Of a DNA stretch of 64,000 nt, positions 1 through 12,574 are shown one piece after another. The stretch is taken from positions 9,300,001-9,364,000 of the forward strand of contig OX485809.1 in NCBI GenBank assembly GCA_950295325.1. The letters run 5' to 3'. A program made the translations under genes and the position numbers. The DNA comes from Polytrichum commune. Taxonomy: Eukaryota; Streptophyta; Polytrichopsida; Polytrichales; Polytrichaceae. A model generated the notes under the pieces. That model saw nothing but the letters and a program-made list of their open reading frames with translations, ran no database searches and was not told the DNA's origin. Position 1 is the stretch's first letter; each line of letters begins with the position of its first letter.

Positions 1-725
1 GGGTATATGCCTAGTAGTCTTAGCCAAAAGAAATGCATAATATGTCATAGTCACAATACATCATTGTATTGAGAGTGTGAAGGGTCTGCCTCACCTGTGT
101 CCATGCAACCAACCAACAAATAATTGAGGATTAGTTACGTACACGAGGTAAATAGCAGCAGAACCCAGTTGTTATCCATGTCGCACACATAAAACTTACA
201 TCAAATGCATAATAGTACTTCAAATGGTAACACTCATTACACAATGTCAAATGGGTGTTCAAACCTGTTCCTTAGCCATGAGTGTATCACCACAAGTAGA
301 ATACTCCGCTTGGTGAATAGCTCTAGTATCCTCTCCTTAACACACGTATCTAGTATCCCAGTAAGTGTGTGCTAAGTTACCGCACCAAGCTCTTGTGTGA
401 ATGGTAAAAAAGAGCCTCCTTTAGGGTTTGAGGGTTTATATTGAAGATCTTACCCGTGGTAAGTTCTGCCAACCCTAAGTTCACCATGGGTTAAAAACGT
501 GCTTCACGTCCTTAGCCCTGGTTACTTTGTTCCATTCATCCATACTCATGAAAACTTAATTCACATGGTAATTACATTTGCTTTCCATGTGTATATAAGA
601 TATATTTCATGACTCATCGTCCTTCTTTTTTATTATTATATTTATAACAAAAAATGAAGTATTTGCAAGGTGTATAAAATGAGGGTTCATGGTCCTAGAG
701 CTAACACTTGGTTTAAATCAAGAAC

Positions 726-758
<33 letters not shown>

Positions 759-1400
759 CAATTTTTATCAAGTAAACTTTTGACGTTCCCACACTCATGC
801 GATTCTTTGGTTTAAGGCTGAAAAACGGAAGACAATGAAAATAAGTTGATTCAACCATAAAAATTGGCTTGAAACTGTGCAATGTTTTTTAGAGATGGGA
901 GTAGAGGAAATGGTGAGGGATGTAAGTTGTTTTGTTACATTATTCCATGTAAAGGATTAGTTACATTTTCTCAAAGAGGCAAGTTACCCCCTACTTGTAA
1001 TGTAGAGTCTCCATGTATTGAGCATCAAATTAGTCTACTGTGCATACGAATGTACACAAAATGGGTAACTAAATGGCACCCATAAGTGATCCCAAGTCTT
1101 ATGTGAAACAAGACCTATGTGGCCTATCATTGCATCCTTTCCTAGCCACCACTTTAACAATTAGCCATCACACAAGAATTATTCTACTCCTAGTATAGTG
1201 CACTAAATGCATTGTATATGATATTCAATGTCACTCGCCCTAATTTGAGGCATATGCTAGGTTACATTGATGATCAACAACTTCATCATGAGTGTGACCT
1301 CATGACACTTGGAGTTTAAGTGCGCTTACTAATATCTTGGTATGAGAAAAAGGTTCAATAGCGTATGTGAGGTGCATGTTTATGTTACACAATCGTCTGC
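1..1400. other. AT-rich DNA without a recognisable gene
   Basis: No reading frame here resembles a known family. The only distinct structure is a GA microsatellite at 727-756. The short 67-codon frame at 882-1085 has no domain I recognise and is of the length expected by chance in such DNA. Confidence 0.6.
727..756. repeat. (GA)n microsatellite
   Basis: A perfect GA dinucleotide run of about 15 units. Confidence 0.95.
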
Positions 1401-1408
1401 AAGTTGAC

Positions 1409-1833
1409 CATGGGGAGGTCACTCCATTGTCAAGTTGAGCACCATGTGCGAACAAAGATTGCTACCCCTATATTACATGCCATGGATACTTTTAAATTTT
1501 ATGATATTTTTTCTACGTATACATAAATATTGATAGTATTCTTTGGATATTTTTTTTTTAAAAATCGGCATCTTCATTTTTGTAGTACTTTTTTTAGTTC
1601 AATTCTACGTCATTATAGTTAGAAACGGTATGTTTTATTTAAAAAAACCAAATCAACAAATTTAGTTACCATTTTTTTTACTATGTAATAGGTATTGTGT
1701 ATATCTACTCATGAAAAAAAATTGATAATCGTTTGACCCATTTGGGTGATGCTTTATGTAAAAAGTAAGATTTTTCCCATGTAAAGTGTTCGCACGTGGT
1801 TGCTCAACTTTGCAATGGAGTGACCTCCCTGTG
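1409..1833. mobile_element. MITE with Mutator-like target duplication, copy 1
   Basis: The ends form terminal inverted repeats: GGGAGGTCACTCCATTG at the left and its near-exact reverse complement at the right, followed inward by a shared CAAGTTGAGCA-like segment. The flanks repeat AAGTTGAC (1401-1408 and 1834-1841), the matching core of an imperfect 10-bp duplication. A second copy at 16015-17380 has the same ends and a perfect 10-bp duplication. Duplications of 9-11 bp are typical of Mutator-like elements, so I infer a non-autonomous MULE derivative. No transposase frame is present. Confidence 0.75.
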
Positions 1834-1841
1834 AAGTTGAC

Positions 1842-2349
1842 AAAAGTGACACGAATGACACTTGTCATTAGTACGCTCAAGAATATCTTCCCATTACATA
1901 ATAAAATGCAAGACTATCATCTAAAATATCCCAATGTACTACTCTAAATCTCATAATGTATATGTATTTTTCACTTTAAAACTTTTATATCAACAAATGG
2001 AATCATATTGACAATTATTGGGTGTGACACCTTGAGACCTCTAGGCATCTAGTTTGGGCCCTTCGCAAAGAGTGCATGTACTGTAACACTAAATACCATA
2101 AAAGAAAAGAAAAAGAAACGCCCGTACATGGTACCGGCGTGAATGTGAACCCGTTATCCAAATACTTTAACACAACGGACCGTGTTGTAGTATGAGGTTT
2201 TATGCCTCTCTGGGAGGTGGGCTCTGGTGTTATGTTTTTATCCCTTTGTTTAAGGGGGTGTGACAGTAGCTTGTTTGTTTTCTAGTTTTCCATAACACTA
2301 AATACCATAAACGGTGTAGTGGTCATTCATCAATTCCCCTTCCTATACC
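1842..2349. other. AT-rich spacer
   Basis: I see no gene or repeat structure. A few short homopolymer-rich stretches are present. Confidence 0.5.
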
Positions 2350-2352
2350 TTA

Positions 2353-2863
2353 GGGGCGGTTTACACTATGGACCAAGAGCCATGACCATGAAATTCTAAA
2401 ATCTGTGATTGGAGAGTAAAGTGCTCTTGGTCCCATTTGGCTTTACACTACCTTGAAAAAAGGAGAATGACCACTAACTTTGAGGTCCCAAAAAACTACT
2501 AAAATCTGCCATTTGGATAATGTGCCATGGTCCAACGGGTTTTCCGTTGAGGCGAGGCAAAATGCTCGACTCAACGGAAATCAAGGGAGCGTAAGGCTGA
2601 AAATCAGCCATTGGCCGATTTTTTTTTTAATATTTTTTTTCCCCGATTTTTTTTGACGTTACTGTAGATCATTGGGATAGAAATTTAAAAAATCAGCCCA
2701 AAGTTGTCCCGGTCCAAATCCACTTTACACTACAAGAGTGACCAAGCCACTCAAAAATCCATTTTTGATTTTTCATGGTCACGGCTCTTGGCCAAGAGCT
2801 GTGACCATGAAAATGATTTAATTTTCTTGGTCATGGCTCTTGGTCCATAGTGTAAACCGCCCC
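2353..2863. mobile_element. Tourist-like MITE (PIF/Harbinger type) with TTA duplication
   Basis: This 511-bp unit starts GGGGCGGTTTACACTATGG and ends with the reverse complement of that sequence; pairing of the two ends continues inward through an ACCAAGAGCC segment. It is flanked by TTA on both sides (2350-2352 and 2864-2866). A 3-bp TTA/TAA duplication with G-rich inverted ends is the hallmark of PIF/Harbinger MITEs. The interior has no coding frame. An internal motif near 2760-2810 repeats the terminal sequence in inverted form. A weak relative of the right end lies near 17950-17985. Confidence 0.8.
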
Positions 2864-2866
2864 TTA

Positions 2867-4077
2867 GTGATATGCAGCTGACTTCTATGTGGCTCCATCA
2901 CATCCGTTTTTTTATGAATTTTCACCAACCATTTCTTCAGTAATCTTCAAATCTCTCAATTATTAGTCCCTCTACTTATCATATCAGTTCTTTAGCTTCA
3001 CATCAAAGCACCGGTCTTAACAAAAAAAATCTTCTAATTTCAAACAGAGATCTCACAACCTTGTTATAGCACAACCATGTGTTGACCATAAGGCCCATTT
3101 CAAGGAGGAAAGTGCCAATTATCATCTATCAAATTTAATTGGAAAAGTAAGAATATCACAAACATAGAATAAATTATTCAACTACTAATGCATTATGTAT
3201 GTGCCACATGCCAATGAACTTAACAAAATTGGTTGTTTGGTAACCCTTTTTTTTATGCTTTTGACTCATATTCGAAATTTGAAGTGTGAACCTTTCCTTA
3301 GATTCTTTTGCACTTTGGCTCAACTTTCTAGAAGGCATCAATTGAGAATTCCGAGTTGTTCCCACAGACATGTTTGAAGCTCATGTGACACTTCTCCAAA
3401 CTGGCCTCAAAGTGGCCGTACACAAAGGCATCTTGTGAATGTATTCATGGCGGAGTTTCCACCAATGTTGGACCGGTATACAAGGTGATTACATTGCACT
3501 AATAAATAACGAAGATCGATGTACGGAATCAAAGAATTTACCCTTGAGCATCACAATTGTAATATTGGCCAACTATTGATATTTGGTGGGTATCTTGAAT
3601 TGGTGAGGGAATTTGTATATACCGGAGTTATTTTTTGGGTCAATGTTTTTCTAAACCACAATGATGCTAGGGCAATTTCACCCATGTATATGAGATCTGA
3701 ATGATATAAAAACTGAAATACCAAAACCGGTATACCCTTTTGGTACCCATAAATACAAAATCTTCATTATAGATACTAGAAAGATACCCAAAAAAAGATG
3801 ATGCCAATCCAACAACAATGGTTTCAACCGAAACCATTTTGCATGAGAATTACTCACCATTTATGAACTAATATTCAATTGAGTATCTCCACAAACAAGT
3901 TTGTGAAGTTACACCTATTAACGTGGGTTGAAAGTTAGTGTGAGTAGAACATACCATGGTTCACTGCATTTTATGTGTGGGTTGAGAATTAGAGTGGTAT
4001 ATTGATAGAATATATAGAATATGGAATAGTACATTGTTGATAAAGTATATAGTTTTATCATGTTCTAAAAAAGAGAG
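2867..4077. other. AT-rich DNA without a recognisable gene
   Basis: Several frames of about 60 codons occur on both strands, but none has a recognisable motif and they overlap one another. I see no repeat structure. Confidence 0.5.
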
Positions 4078-4086
4078 GCAGTCAAG

Positions 4087-4706
4087 CCGCGTCACTGAGG
4101 TGCAGATTAGGGAGCCGGGCCTGTGGCCGGCTCCCACAATCTGAGCCGTTCACTTCTAAACATTCATCCAATGGTTGATAATATCCTAGGTGGCGGGCGC
4201 CCATGGTCGGGCACGGGGGAGCCGGGCCTGTGGCCGGCTCCCACAATCTGAGCCGTTCACTTCTAAACATTCATCCAACGGTTGATAATATCCTAGGTGG
4301 CAGGCGCCCATGGTCGGGCACGGGTCCCAAACGCAGGGGGGCATGCAAGGTCCGGCACGGGTCCCGGAAGGCAGCTCCCCATTAAATGTGGTCCAAATTA
4401 ATTGATGTCAATTAATTCTAATGCCCTCTCCTCATTACTTGACATCAATTAATTTGGACATCAATTAATTCTAATGCCCTCTCCTCACTTGACATCAATT
4501 AATTTGGACCGCAGTTAATGGGGAGCTGCGTTCCGGGACCCGTGCCAGACCTTGCATGCCCCCCTGCGTTTGGGACCCGTGCCCGACCATGGGCGCCCGC
4601 CACCTAGGATATTATCAACCGTTGGATGAATGTTTAGAAGTGAACGGCTCAGATTGTGGGAGCCGGCCACAGGCCCGGCTCCCTAATCTGCGCCTCAGTG
4701 ACGCGG
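4087..4706. mobile_element. Foldback element with 9-bp target duplication (MULE-like)
   Basis: The element is almost entirely two long inverted arms around an AT-rich centre. The outer ends read CCGCGTCACTGAGG on the left and its reverse complement on the right. The flanks are GCAGTCAAG (4078-4086) and GCGGTCAAG (4707-4715), a 9-bp duplication with one mismatch, which suggests the Mutator superfamily. The left arm contains a tandem duplication of 107 bp (4111-4217 and 4218-4324) that the right arm lacks. The arms are GC-rich (GGAGCCGGGCCTGTGGCCGG type) while the centre near 4390-4500 is built of repeated CAATTAATT-type words. Nothing is encoded; the 155-codon frame from 4556 only crosses an arm. 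Confidence 0.85.
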
Positions 4707-4715
4707 GCGGTCAAG

Positions 4716-5178
4716 TCCCTTCCTCAAACTTCAACTATCCCCTGCAATTGTGTTGGCCACTGAAAATCATCACACACTTCCATGTGGATGGGAGTCCAAA
4801 ATTTTGTCATATTTTTGGTTTACACCGACTCTACCGACACATGAAAGTGTGCCTCATAGGTGTAGTTGCCAACACAATCCACGTTGACACTACATTGGAG
4901 GTCACCACTTCTCACATGTTTTCTCCGCTTGGCTTTGTAATTCACACCTTTTGTGTAGCATCGATACGTTTAGCATGCAATATTGGAACGAACTCCATGA
5001 GCATTCAAGACGAAATCCATTAGCATGTGATGCATGCAAGATTGCTTGTAACATTCCGTCAACTGTGGTCACATTGCTCCACTTCATCTGTGCGATAAAA
5101 ATGCGAAAAGTTGTAGACACAATTTCCATTATGGTTGTATGCAATCCAATGAATGGAGAGAACTGACTGCTAAGGTAC
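4716..5178. other. Spacer without a recognisable gene
   Basis: Overlapping short frames on both strands, with no identifiable domain. Confidence 0.5.
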
Positions 5179-5370
5179 AGAGGAACCAGTTGAGTTTGAG
5201 AAATAAGAGATTGGGTTCAAGACTTCAGGAAGATCACCAGTCATTCAAGGGAAGATCACCAGTCATTCGAGGGAATCTCTGCAATATACCTAAAATTAAT
5301 AAAGAAAAACCAAAACATATCACTGTGTAACATGTTGGACTTGGGAACTCTCGACCGATTGTGTCCAATA
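5179..5370 (+). repeat. Dispersed CCGGTT-type repeat, copy A
   Basis: This segment has the recurring order AACCAGTTGAGTTTGAG, then a second GGTT-containing word, an A-rich middle, and a closing 'GACCGATT-TGTCC' block. The same order recurs at 14056-14212 and 14240-14400 on this strand and at 51880-52110 and 53020-53205 on the opposite strand. It is a low-copy dispersed family of about 160-190 bp. I cannot assign it to a superfamily. Confidence 0.6.
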
Positions 5371-5496
5371 ATCTCCACACACTGATGCAATCCAACTGCA
5401 TCAATTGGACAGCACTTGTGTTAAAATCACACAAACCTATGAAATACAACTTTGTTTCCCAAATTAATACTACCGGTATTCTATGAAACATGATAA

Positions 5497-5991
5497 GGGT
5501 TGCTTCACAATATGGCCGAAGGTCGAGAGCCGTTGATTTACACCCATCAGAATGCAAGAAACCAAGAATCCGGTCTCTTGACCCTTCACACTAGAGGTCA
5601 AAGTCCAAAGGTTGTTGTTCTCCAAACTGCCTACATGGCAACATTTTTTGACCAAGGCGACGGAGTCTCAAAGGAAGTTTGGGTTGGATAGGAATGAAAA
5701 CCCAAATTATGGTTGAGAGGCTGTTGAGATTTTGTTCATTAAAAAAAAAAAACGACAAGATATTAGTTGTTGAATTGGATGGGTTGTTTTGGGCAAGAAA
5801 TAAAGTGGGATGCTCCTTCTTCCTTTGGACTTTGGGCTTGACCTTTGGAGGCTTCACACTATGCCCGGCCGAAGGTTCCAATTCCTATATTCTATTGACT
5901 AATTTCAGCCCATTTCTTTGGACTCTCAACAAAGTTTGTCCATTCAATTCCAAGGCCTCTCGACTTGGACAACCATAGTGTGAAGCGGCCT
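5497..5991. mobile_element. Possible MITE with TAA flanks
   Basis: The left end (GGGTTGCTTCACAATATGG) and the reverse complement of the right end (AGGCCGCTTCACACTATGG) agree at most positions. TAA lies at both borders (5494-5496 and 5992-5994). An internal copy of the terminal word occurs near 5849. The shape resembles the TTA-flanked element at 2353-2863, but the ends are more diverged, so boundaries and class are tentative. Confidence 0.45.
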
Positions 5992-5994
5992 TAA

Positions 5995-8807
5995 GTTTGT
6001 GACACTAAAATAAATTCATTAGTTTTTCTTATATTATAATATGGCTTTGCATGTGAGAACTGCGATAGTCAAGCCTATAACGGTTATTTTCAGCATTTTC
6101 ACTTATAACTTAGAGAGACGTAGATCAAAGTAAAAAAACCACAAAGGCACATTAATGAATCAAACAAGGTATACATATTAATTGGAAAGTATATCAAGTT
6201 TTTAATGATTTTGGCACAAACGAGAAAACTTTATATGTTTGAAGGTTGTCTTCAAGTAAGTTAGATGGATCTTAAATGGCTTGTCTTTTGAATCGGACCA
6301 TTATATTTAATTGGTATGTGGTTCAGTGAGGATCAAAAGTAAACATCATAATGACACATGTTTAAAAAAGATTGGACTATGCCTTTAAGTATTAATAACT
6401 ACTTTATATTCGAACAGTAAACACAATTGGGAGGGCCTATGTATCCATTTAAAAAATAAAAAAACATATATTTATAATGACCAACCGCTTTTGATCTCAA
6501 TCAACACTACTCTTAATTGAAAGACACGCTACTTAGTTATTTAGTTGCTTTGAATGATAATATTTTAAAGACAAAATGAGGTTGTTGTTATCGTTTAATA
6601 AGAATACTTTTTATATAATTTTTTATATTTTTGTTCATTGTGTTGATGTTGTACTCTAATCCCTCTTCATTTATTGTGAAGTATAATTAATTTCTATCGA
6701 CTGCCGCATTAGTTACTAATTTTGGGTTGAAAATGGTAGAAGACTTCAGCTACTTATCACATCTTGCTTCTAAATTCAATCCTAACATATTTTATATACA
6801 AGAATAGCTAATAATTTTTTTTCTAGTAAATTTAATCTTATACAAATCCATTATTTAATCTAAAAATTATAGGCATTTCTATGAGACAACTTCTATTTTG
6901 GTCATGTTGACTTTATAACTTTACTCAGCTTGCTCAAATGTCCATTTTTTATAAGTTTTATATTCATATGTAGATATTGAAGTTGTTTTTGTAGTTTAAT
7001 TCATCTTGTTCCATTCTAAAAATTTGACATGAAGTTATAAGCATTTTTGTGAGCTGCTCACAAAATCTTTCATCGTCATTTTTTTTAATAGTTAGGAATT
7101 TTATAATGTTATGTTAGTTTTTCGACCACCTAGTATGAAATTTTAGTAGAAAAGCTACACTAAAATAGTCTAAGTTATATATTTCATGGTAGCCAAGCTT
7201 GTATTGGACTAAATGGAAGTTGAGAATGACTAATTATGATATTTTCATTCAAAAAGATTTTTGAATTTCAAAATTATTTACTCATGAACAAAACAGTAAG
7301 TGCAAACCAACCATTGGCTTGGAAACTTAAAGAATGCTTACTTTATCTTATAAAGACCATTGCGACCATTGAGGCGATCTTAACAATATATTTGTAGGTT
7401 TCATATTGTACTATCATAGGTTCCGGTTGGGATCCCATGTAGCCAATATGGTGTGGTGCGTACAAATGTCCGTGTGGATGTGTGTTGGTTTGGTTAAAGT
7501 AGTGTCTTTTATAATTGGGTTTTTGCTATGATTTGAAACAACCAAAGCCCATAGTACAAACTCTCAGGGAAGACTTAGTTGGTATCTCTTATATGTATTT
7601 AAGAAATAAAATTCATTAATTAAACAAAACATTTGTTATTTCATTGTAGAACATACATCACATATCTTTTATTATTCTTTCCTTTCAAAGGTTCCTTTGA
7701 GGACCTCACTTTCAATATTTCATTATATATTGTCTTTTGATTGTGGTATGTAATTTTCTATTTTTTCACAATAAACTTTAACAATATTTTTAGGTAACCA
7801 TGATCTTTTGAGTGTAACAATTATCTTTGTAACCATTGGCCAATGTATCTTCATTTCACAACAAGTTTCTTCTTTAGTTGGTTGATGTTAATTCCAATGC
7901 AAGACAAATTGTTTATTCATTTTTCCAAGATCTAAGTATAATTCACAATTATGCAATTAATAACCAAAATCAAGGTGAAGCTATAGTCTTAACTAGCATG
8001 CACAATATGCAACAACAATAACAACAACCAAGATAACACACATGACCATAATTAACATGGTTAGTTTGCATCTCATTCTCATAAATCATAATTCCTAGAC
8101 TAGGAATCAATCTAAGATCCCTACTTAATCCAAGGACAAGTCATGCCTCAATCTTCTCGATACCAAAGTTTTCCCTATCACCGCTATACATGATGGCTCG
8201 CAATCTATCAACCCCACAATTGCTCAACCAATCACAATTCTATTCTCATCACATTCAATTGGTAAAAGGATTAGTCTAATGCAACTTCTCTAGACACACC
8301 AACACAACTATAGTTTTTTTTTCTTTTCATTATAGTCACAATTTGAATAACATGATCCATCACGTTTTTCACGTTTCACATGTCTCAACAATTGTCAAGT
8401 GATCTCTCTCTTTCACAAACCCTTGACCTTATTTCTCTCAAACACTTCCCATGCCTTTCACATGACTTAATTGCACCCAAGTGGTCCCTATCCCAAGTGT
8501 CCCTTGGTAGCTCTCAAACTTCCCCTATCACAGAGGTAACTCTCTCTCCATCTCAATTAGTAGTAAAATTTTCTTCCTCGCATGCTTAATCTATTTGTGC
8601 TTCGACTTGCCTCCGTCACTCAAAGTCTATCTCTTCAAGTGAAGACTGACCATAATTTATGCAACGCTTTACAATATCACCTATCTCGGTCAATGGTTTT
8701 ACATATGTTCTTCAACGTCTACAGTTTCATTCGACACTTTGCTAATAGTTTAAATTACTATTAGATTGATTCTACTTGATTCTCTCTACAAATAACATTG
8801 ATCCTTT
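5995..8807. other. AT-rich DNA with one dispersed repeat copy
   Basis: I see no gene. The part at 6870-7300 belongs to a dispersed AT-rich family annotated separately. The remainder has no recognisable coding or repeat structure. Confidence 0.5.
6870..7300 (+). repeat. Dispersed AT-rich repeat, copy 1
   Basis: The segment shares an ordered set of words with 20985-21440 and 25245-25735. These are a 'CATTCTAAAA-TTT-ACATGAAGTTATAAGCATTT' block, a GTGAGGC/GTGAGCTGC word after it, and a 'GCC-AGC-TTGTATTGG' type block about 150-200 bp further on. The copies are strongly diverged, so the family is old. No coding frame is seen. Confidence 0.45.
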
Positions 8808-9613
8808 GGGTCCATTCACGGTTGGGGTACTACTTTTGGGACAAAGGACTTAAGGACTATGTCGCATTGGATCTCGGCGTTTATCATGATTTATTATTAT
8901 TTGATCAATAAATTTTAAATAGATAAGTATGTACTTCATAGGCTTTATCAAGAAAGATATTATTTCTTATTAAATAATCACCAATAATAAATTCCCTATG
9001 AAATGAGTAGATAAGTCATAAAACTTGTAAAGAGGTCATATGACTTGTTTGGGCCACATCAATAGCAATTTTTATTATTCAAGTGTACATCAGAGGTCAA
9101 TTTTTTCTTGTTTTGCATCCTAGTACCTTGGTGTAAGTGTCATGTGTCCATACATATATTTTTTAATGTCCAACTCTAATATTAAACGTTCCTTTTTCAT
9201 GTAGCCATGATTTTGTGTATTGTTGGCCATGTTTGGTGCCACATGTAAAGTTATACAATTGGTATGCAATACATTTTTGGTTCTATTGGTAAACACTTGA
9301 ATGATGATTGTGAGGAAAAAAAATTGGGATCGTTTCGATTAATTTTTGTTGTCCTTTTCATTCCTTGATCCTAAGGTGAACAATTTTGACAACACCCATG
9401 AATGTCCTTTAAGGAATCAAAATGACATCTTAGATGACCCTATTCCTTGTAAATTAACTTTGTCGGTGTACTCAATATGGAGTATGAAATGTAGGTATGA
9501 TCCAAAATATGCTCCACAATACAAATCTAAGCACACTAAGTATGTAAAGTTGTCTAAAATAGTCCTTAAACCGTTAGACACCCAAAAGTAGTACCCCAAC
9601 CGTGAATGCCCCC
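8808..9613. mobile_element. DNA element with about 60-bp terminal inverted repeats
   Basis: The ends share a 26-bp perfect core, beginning TTCACGGTTGGGGTACTACT on the left, with its reverse complement on the right. Pairing extends inward through TTAAGGACTAT to about 60 bp. CTTT stands at both outer borders, possibly part of a target duplication. The 81-codon frame inside (9346-9591) has no recognised domain. The superfamily is undetermined; absence of transposase suggests a non-autonomous element. Confidence 0.75.
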
Positions 9614-9617
9614 CTTT

Positions 9618-12360
9618 ATAAGCTTTCTTCACTTCGTCCTTACACATAATCATTAGTCTTTGCCAAGTTGATATGATTTTGTTCAACTTTTGGACAAACA
9701 TTCTTGCATACTTACATCGTCCAACTTTGGTTAATTTTCCTTAATCTCCACTCTAATCACATTCACAATCCAACTTGTTGGCAATTCCAACTCAATCAAA
9801 AGTAACTCAATCATAAAACACTCTTCCCATTTAAAAAACAAACACTCTTACACTTTCAAACAACCTCTATTATTCTCGAATCTCTCATATTCACACACGT
9901 CTCATTCATAACTTCTGATATAATCAACTGCATTCACCATAGAAGACAATCATTTGCAATCTCACACACAAAAAAATAAATTAGTTGGCTTTTGGCGCTA
10001 ATGTATAACTTATATTAAAATAAATAAATAAATAAATCTCATAATTACAATCCCACAATCACTGTGGTAACTGCTAATTGATTAACAAAAAGTAGTTTAA
10101 CTATCATCCTAGCACAATCTTTGTGCCGAGGGAAACAAGACTGTAAATTTATCAATGGGCTCAAAACCAATCAAAGAAATGTCTCAAACCTCGGCTTGTC
10201 TTACCTTCTTATGCGAGGTGGGGAAGATGATAGTTCCAACCGACTAAGGGCTCCCAAGCCTATGATCTTAGGTCTAACCGCTTAACTTTGTCCACAGTTC
10301 ATTTTTCATCCATCCAAGTACAATTTCCATCACAGTGTCACTATGAAACCTAAAAATTAGGCTCATGCCTTCGTTTGCTATTTTGTTGCCAATTATTCTT
10401 GTGCGCACTCTAACTTTTAGTCTGGTTATTTTGTGGGCGGTTCATATTATTTTATTTACTATGGCATAATTGAGTAGTTTGTCAAGGTGGTTATGTCAAG
10501 ATGAAGGATGTTTGATGTGGTTATTTATTAGGTATATGCAATTTGAGCTATATGTGAATATGAATGTGTCATTTGTGTGATTCCTTATGGCAGTCAAGGC
10601 GATAGTATAGCATCTCACTCACTCAAAGTATGTTTTGTAAACCAAAGAGTCTTTCCACAATCTTAATGTTATTGGCAAAGTTGTATACACCCAAGAATGC
10701 CGTGCTCCCCACGTTGTGCTCATTAGGTGGTATAAATGATCTATCCGTGTAGATGCATTGTTGTTTGTTGCATTTGAATGTGCGTCTGATGTATAGAAAG
10801 TTGGGTGTGTGTGTGTGGGGGGGGGGGTGATAATGTTGAATGGTACGGTTGATGTTTTTGAGTTTGAACGATAGCCTTTAATGAATTTTACTTGATGTTT
10901 GTAGACATTGTATATTTCCAATATGTGATTTGTAAGCATGTTTAGTATTTGTTGGTTGCATAGGGAGCTCTTTGGTTGTGTATGCATAAAATAGATATGT
11001 ATCAAGATTCATATTTGTAGAGTCAAGAGTGTAGAACATATTTGTTTTTAAATCAAAACAAAGACTAAGTCTACATCAAGTTATCGCGCACATGTCTTGT
11101 AATCATGGTGAAGGTTTCTTATGTTCAACAATGAATTTGGACTCCCCCGGCATCCCCAAGAAAATCCTAGCATTTATCAACTAAATTTTTTTTGACCCAT
11201 TTCTTGACCCATGCAAGTCTTCTAAAGGGTTGAGTAATGATATGACAATGGCACGTATGTCAAGTGGAGACACTAATGAGATCTATGCCAACAAAGCCTT
11301 GCCATGCAAGCTTTGGTCGCTCAAGTAAACAACCTCGGAGAGCTCAATTCAGAGAATATTCTCATCAATATAGAGCACGTGAAATAAAAGGTATCCAAGT
11401 TAGTGCATGCAACATGTTTTGAAAGCTATATCTTATCGAATAAGGACAAAAACCTCTATGATTGTAAGGACCTTTAGAGATGAGAACAGTCCTTGGTTTA
11501 CATGTCATGGGACATTGTGTGTAAGCTTATAGGGAGTCCCATGCACATTTGCTTTCCACACTTCAACCATTGAATGGAATTAAGTGGTTTATTCAATTGT
11601 TTCCCATCATAGAACCCCCGTTTAATAAAATCAGTCGTGCTACAAAGGTTTGTGAACCCAAGAATTGGGTGGGGAGTTGTGCCCTCGAAATACGCGTGGA
11701 ATTCCCATGAGCACTAGGTCGAGGCATCTATAACCAAAAAAATAAGAGAGTTTCCATCCGTTTAGGAGGAGTGATAGGGGGGAGGTGTTTCTCTTGCAAA
11801 GAGAAACAAATTCTAGGGAGAATGTAATCAGATAGAATCAAATTTCATGAATTTGGAAATCACTACAAATTTTGAAGAGTGCGTTTTAGGGTTGTTGTAG
11901 GTTAACCCATAACTGCTCATCTCAATGCTACTCCTTGGCTATGACACTTATCAAAAAACTTATGAGGGTAATCGATCACAAGCCACCACCACATAAACTT
12001 CCAACTTTGTCTGACTAAACAATATAGATCTCATTTATGTTGACACTACATGACCGTAGTGAGCAAGTTAAAGTTGACATGGTCAACTTGGATGCCTCAA
12101 CCTTAATATGTAAACTTCTCAAGCCGAGTAAAGTTTTTGTGAGCATAGTTCTCTAGCCACACATGAAAAGGATTTAGTATAGAAAGAAAAAGTAGAATCT
12201 TTATGTTGAATAATGGTATGCAGATAGATAGAAACTCCAACCCCTTTCAAGCAAGGGGCCGGCGTGAATAAAGTGTCCGTTCGTAATGCCAATGACCCGA
12301 TGCCCATTGGACAAGGGGACATTGGAACAAATACTACTCTCCCCTTTCGAGGATGGACAC
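9618..12360. other. AT-rich DNA without a recognisable gene
   Basis: The longest frame (128 codons, minus, 10619-11005) crosses a GT microsatellite and an 11-base G run at about 10805-10827 and has no domain I recognise. An AAAT tetranucleotide run lies near 10018-10037. Confidence 0.5.
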
Positions 12361-12364
12361 TATA

Positions 12365-12570
12365 ATGACACACTATACAAGTTCCTCGCTAGCCACTAGT
12401 GCCTTGAGGATACCGGACATGGTATCCCCCCAAAGGGCTTTGAGGTACCCATACAACAAGGTCCAAGGACCCCCACCATAGTTGGGTGGACTAAGGTGGT
12501 GAGCACCACGCCAGCATAGGGAATAGAACCCACAACCTCCTCATTGGTATGCACTAAAAGATAAGAACAA
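12365..12570 (-). mobile_element. Possible tRNA-derived SINE
   Basis: Read on the minus strand, the sequence contains GGTTCTATTCC, close to the RNA polymerase III B box (GGTTCGANTCC), about 30 bases downstream of a TAGTGCATACC word that roughly fits an A box. The segment is GC-richer than its surroundings. I see no clear 3' tail or target duplication, so this is a guess from the promoter-like boxes. Confidence 0.3.
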
Positions 12571-12574
12571 CCTA

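Noticed and set aside
4556-5023. 155-codon frame
   Set aside because: Its first third is the right arm of the foldback element and the rest has no domain.
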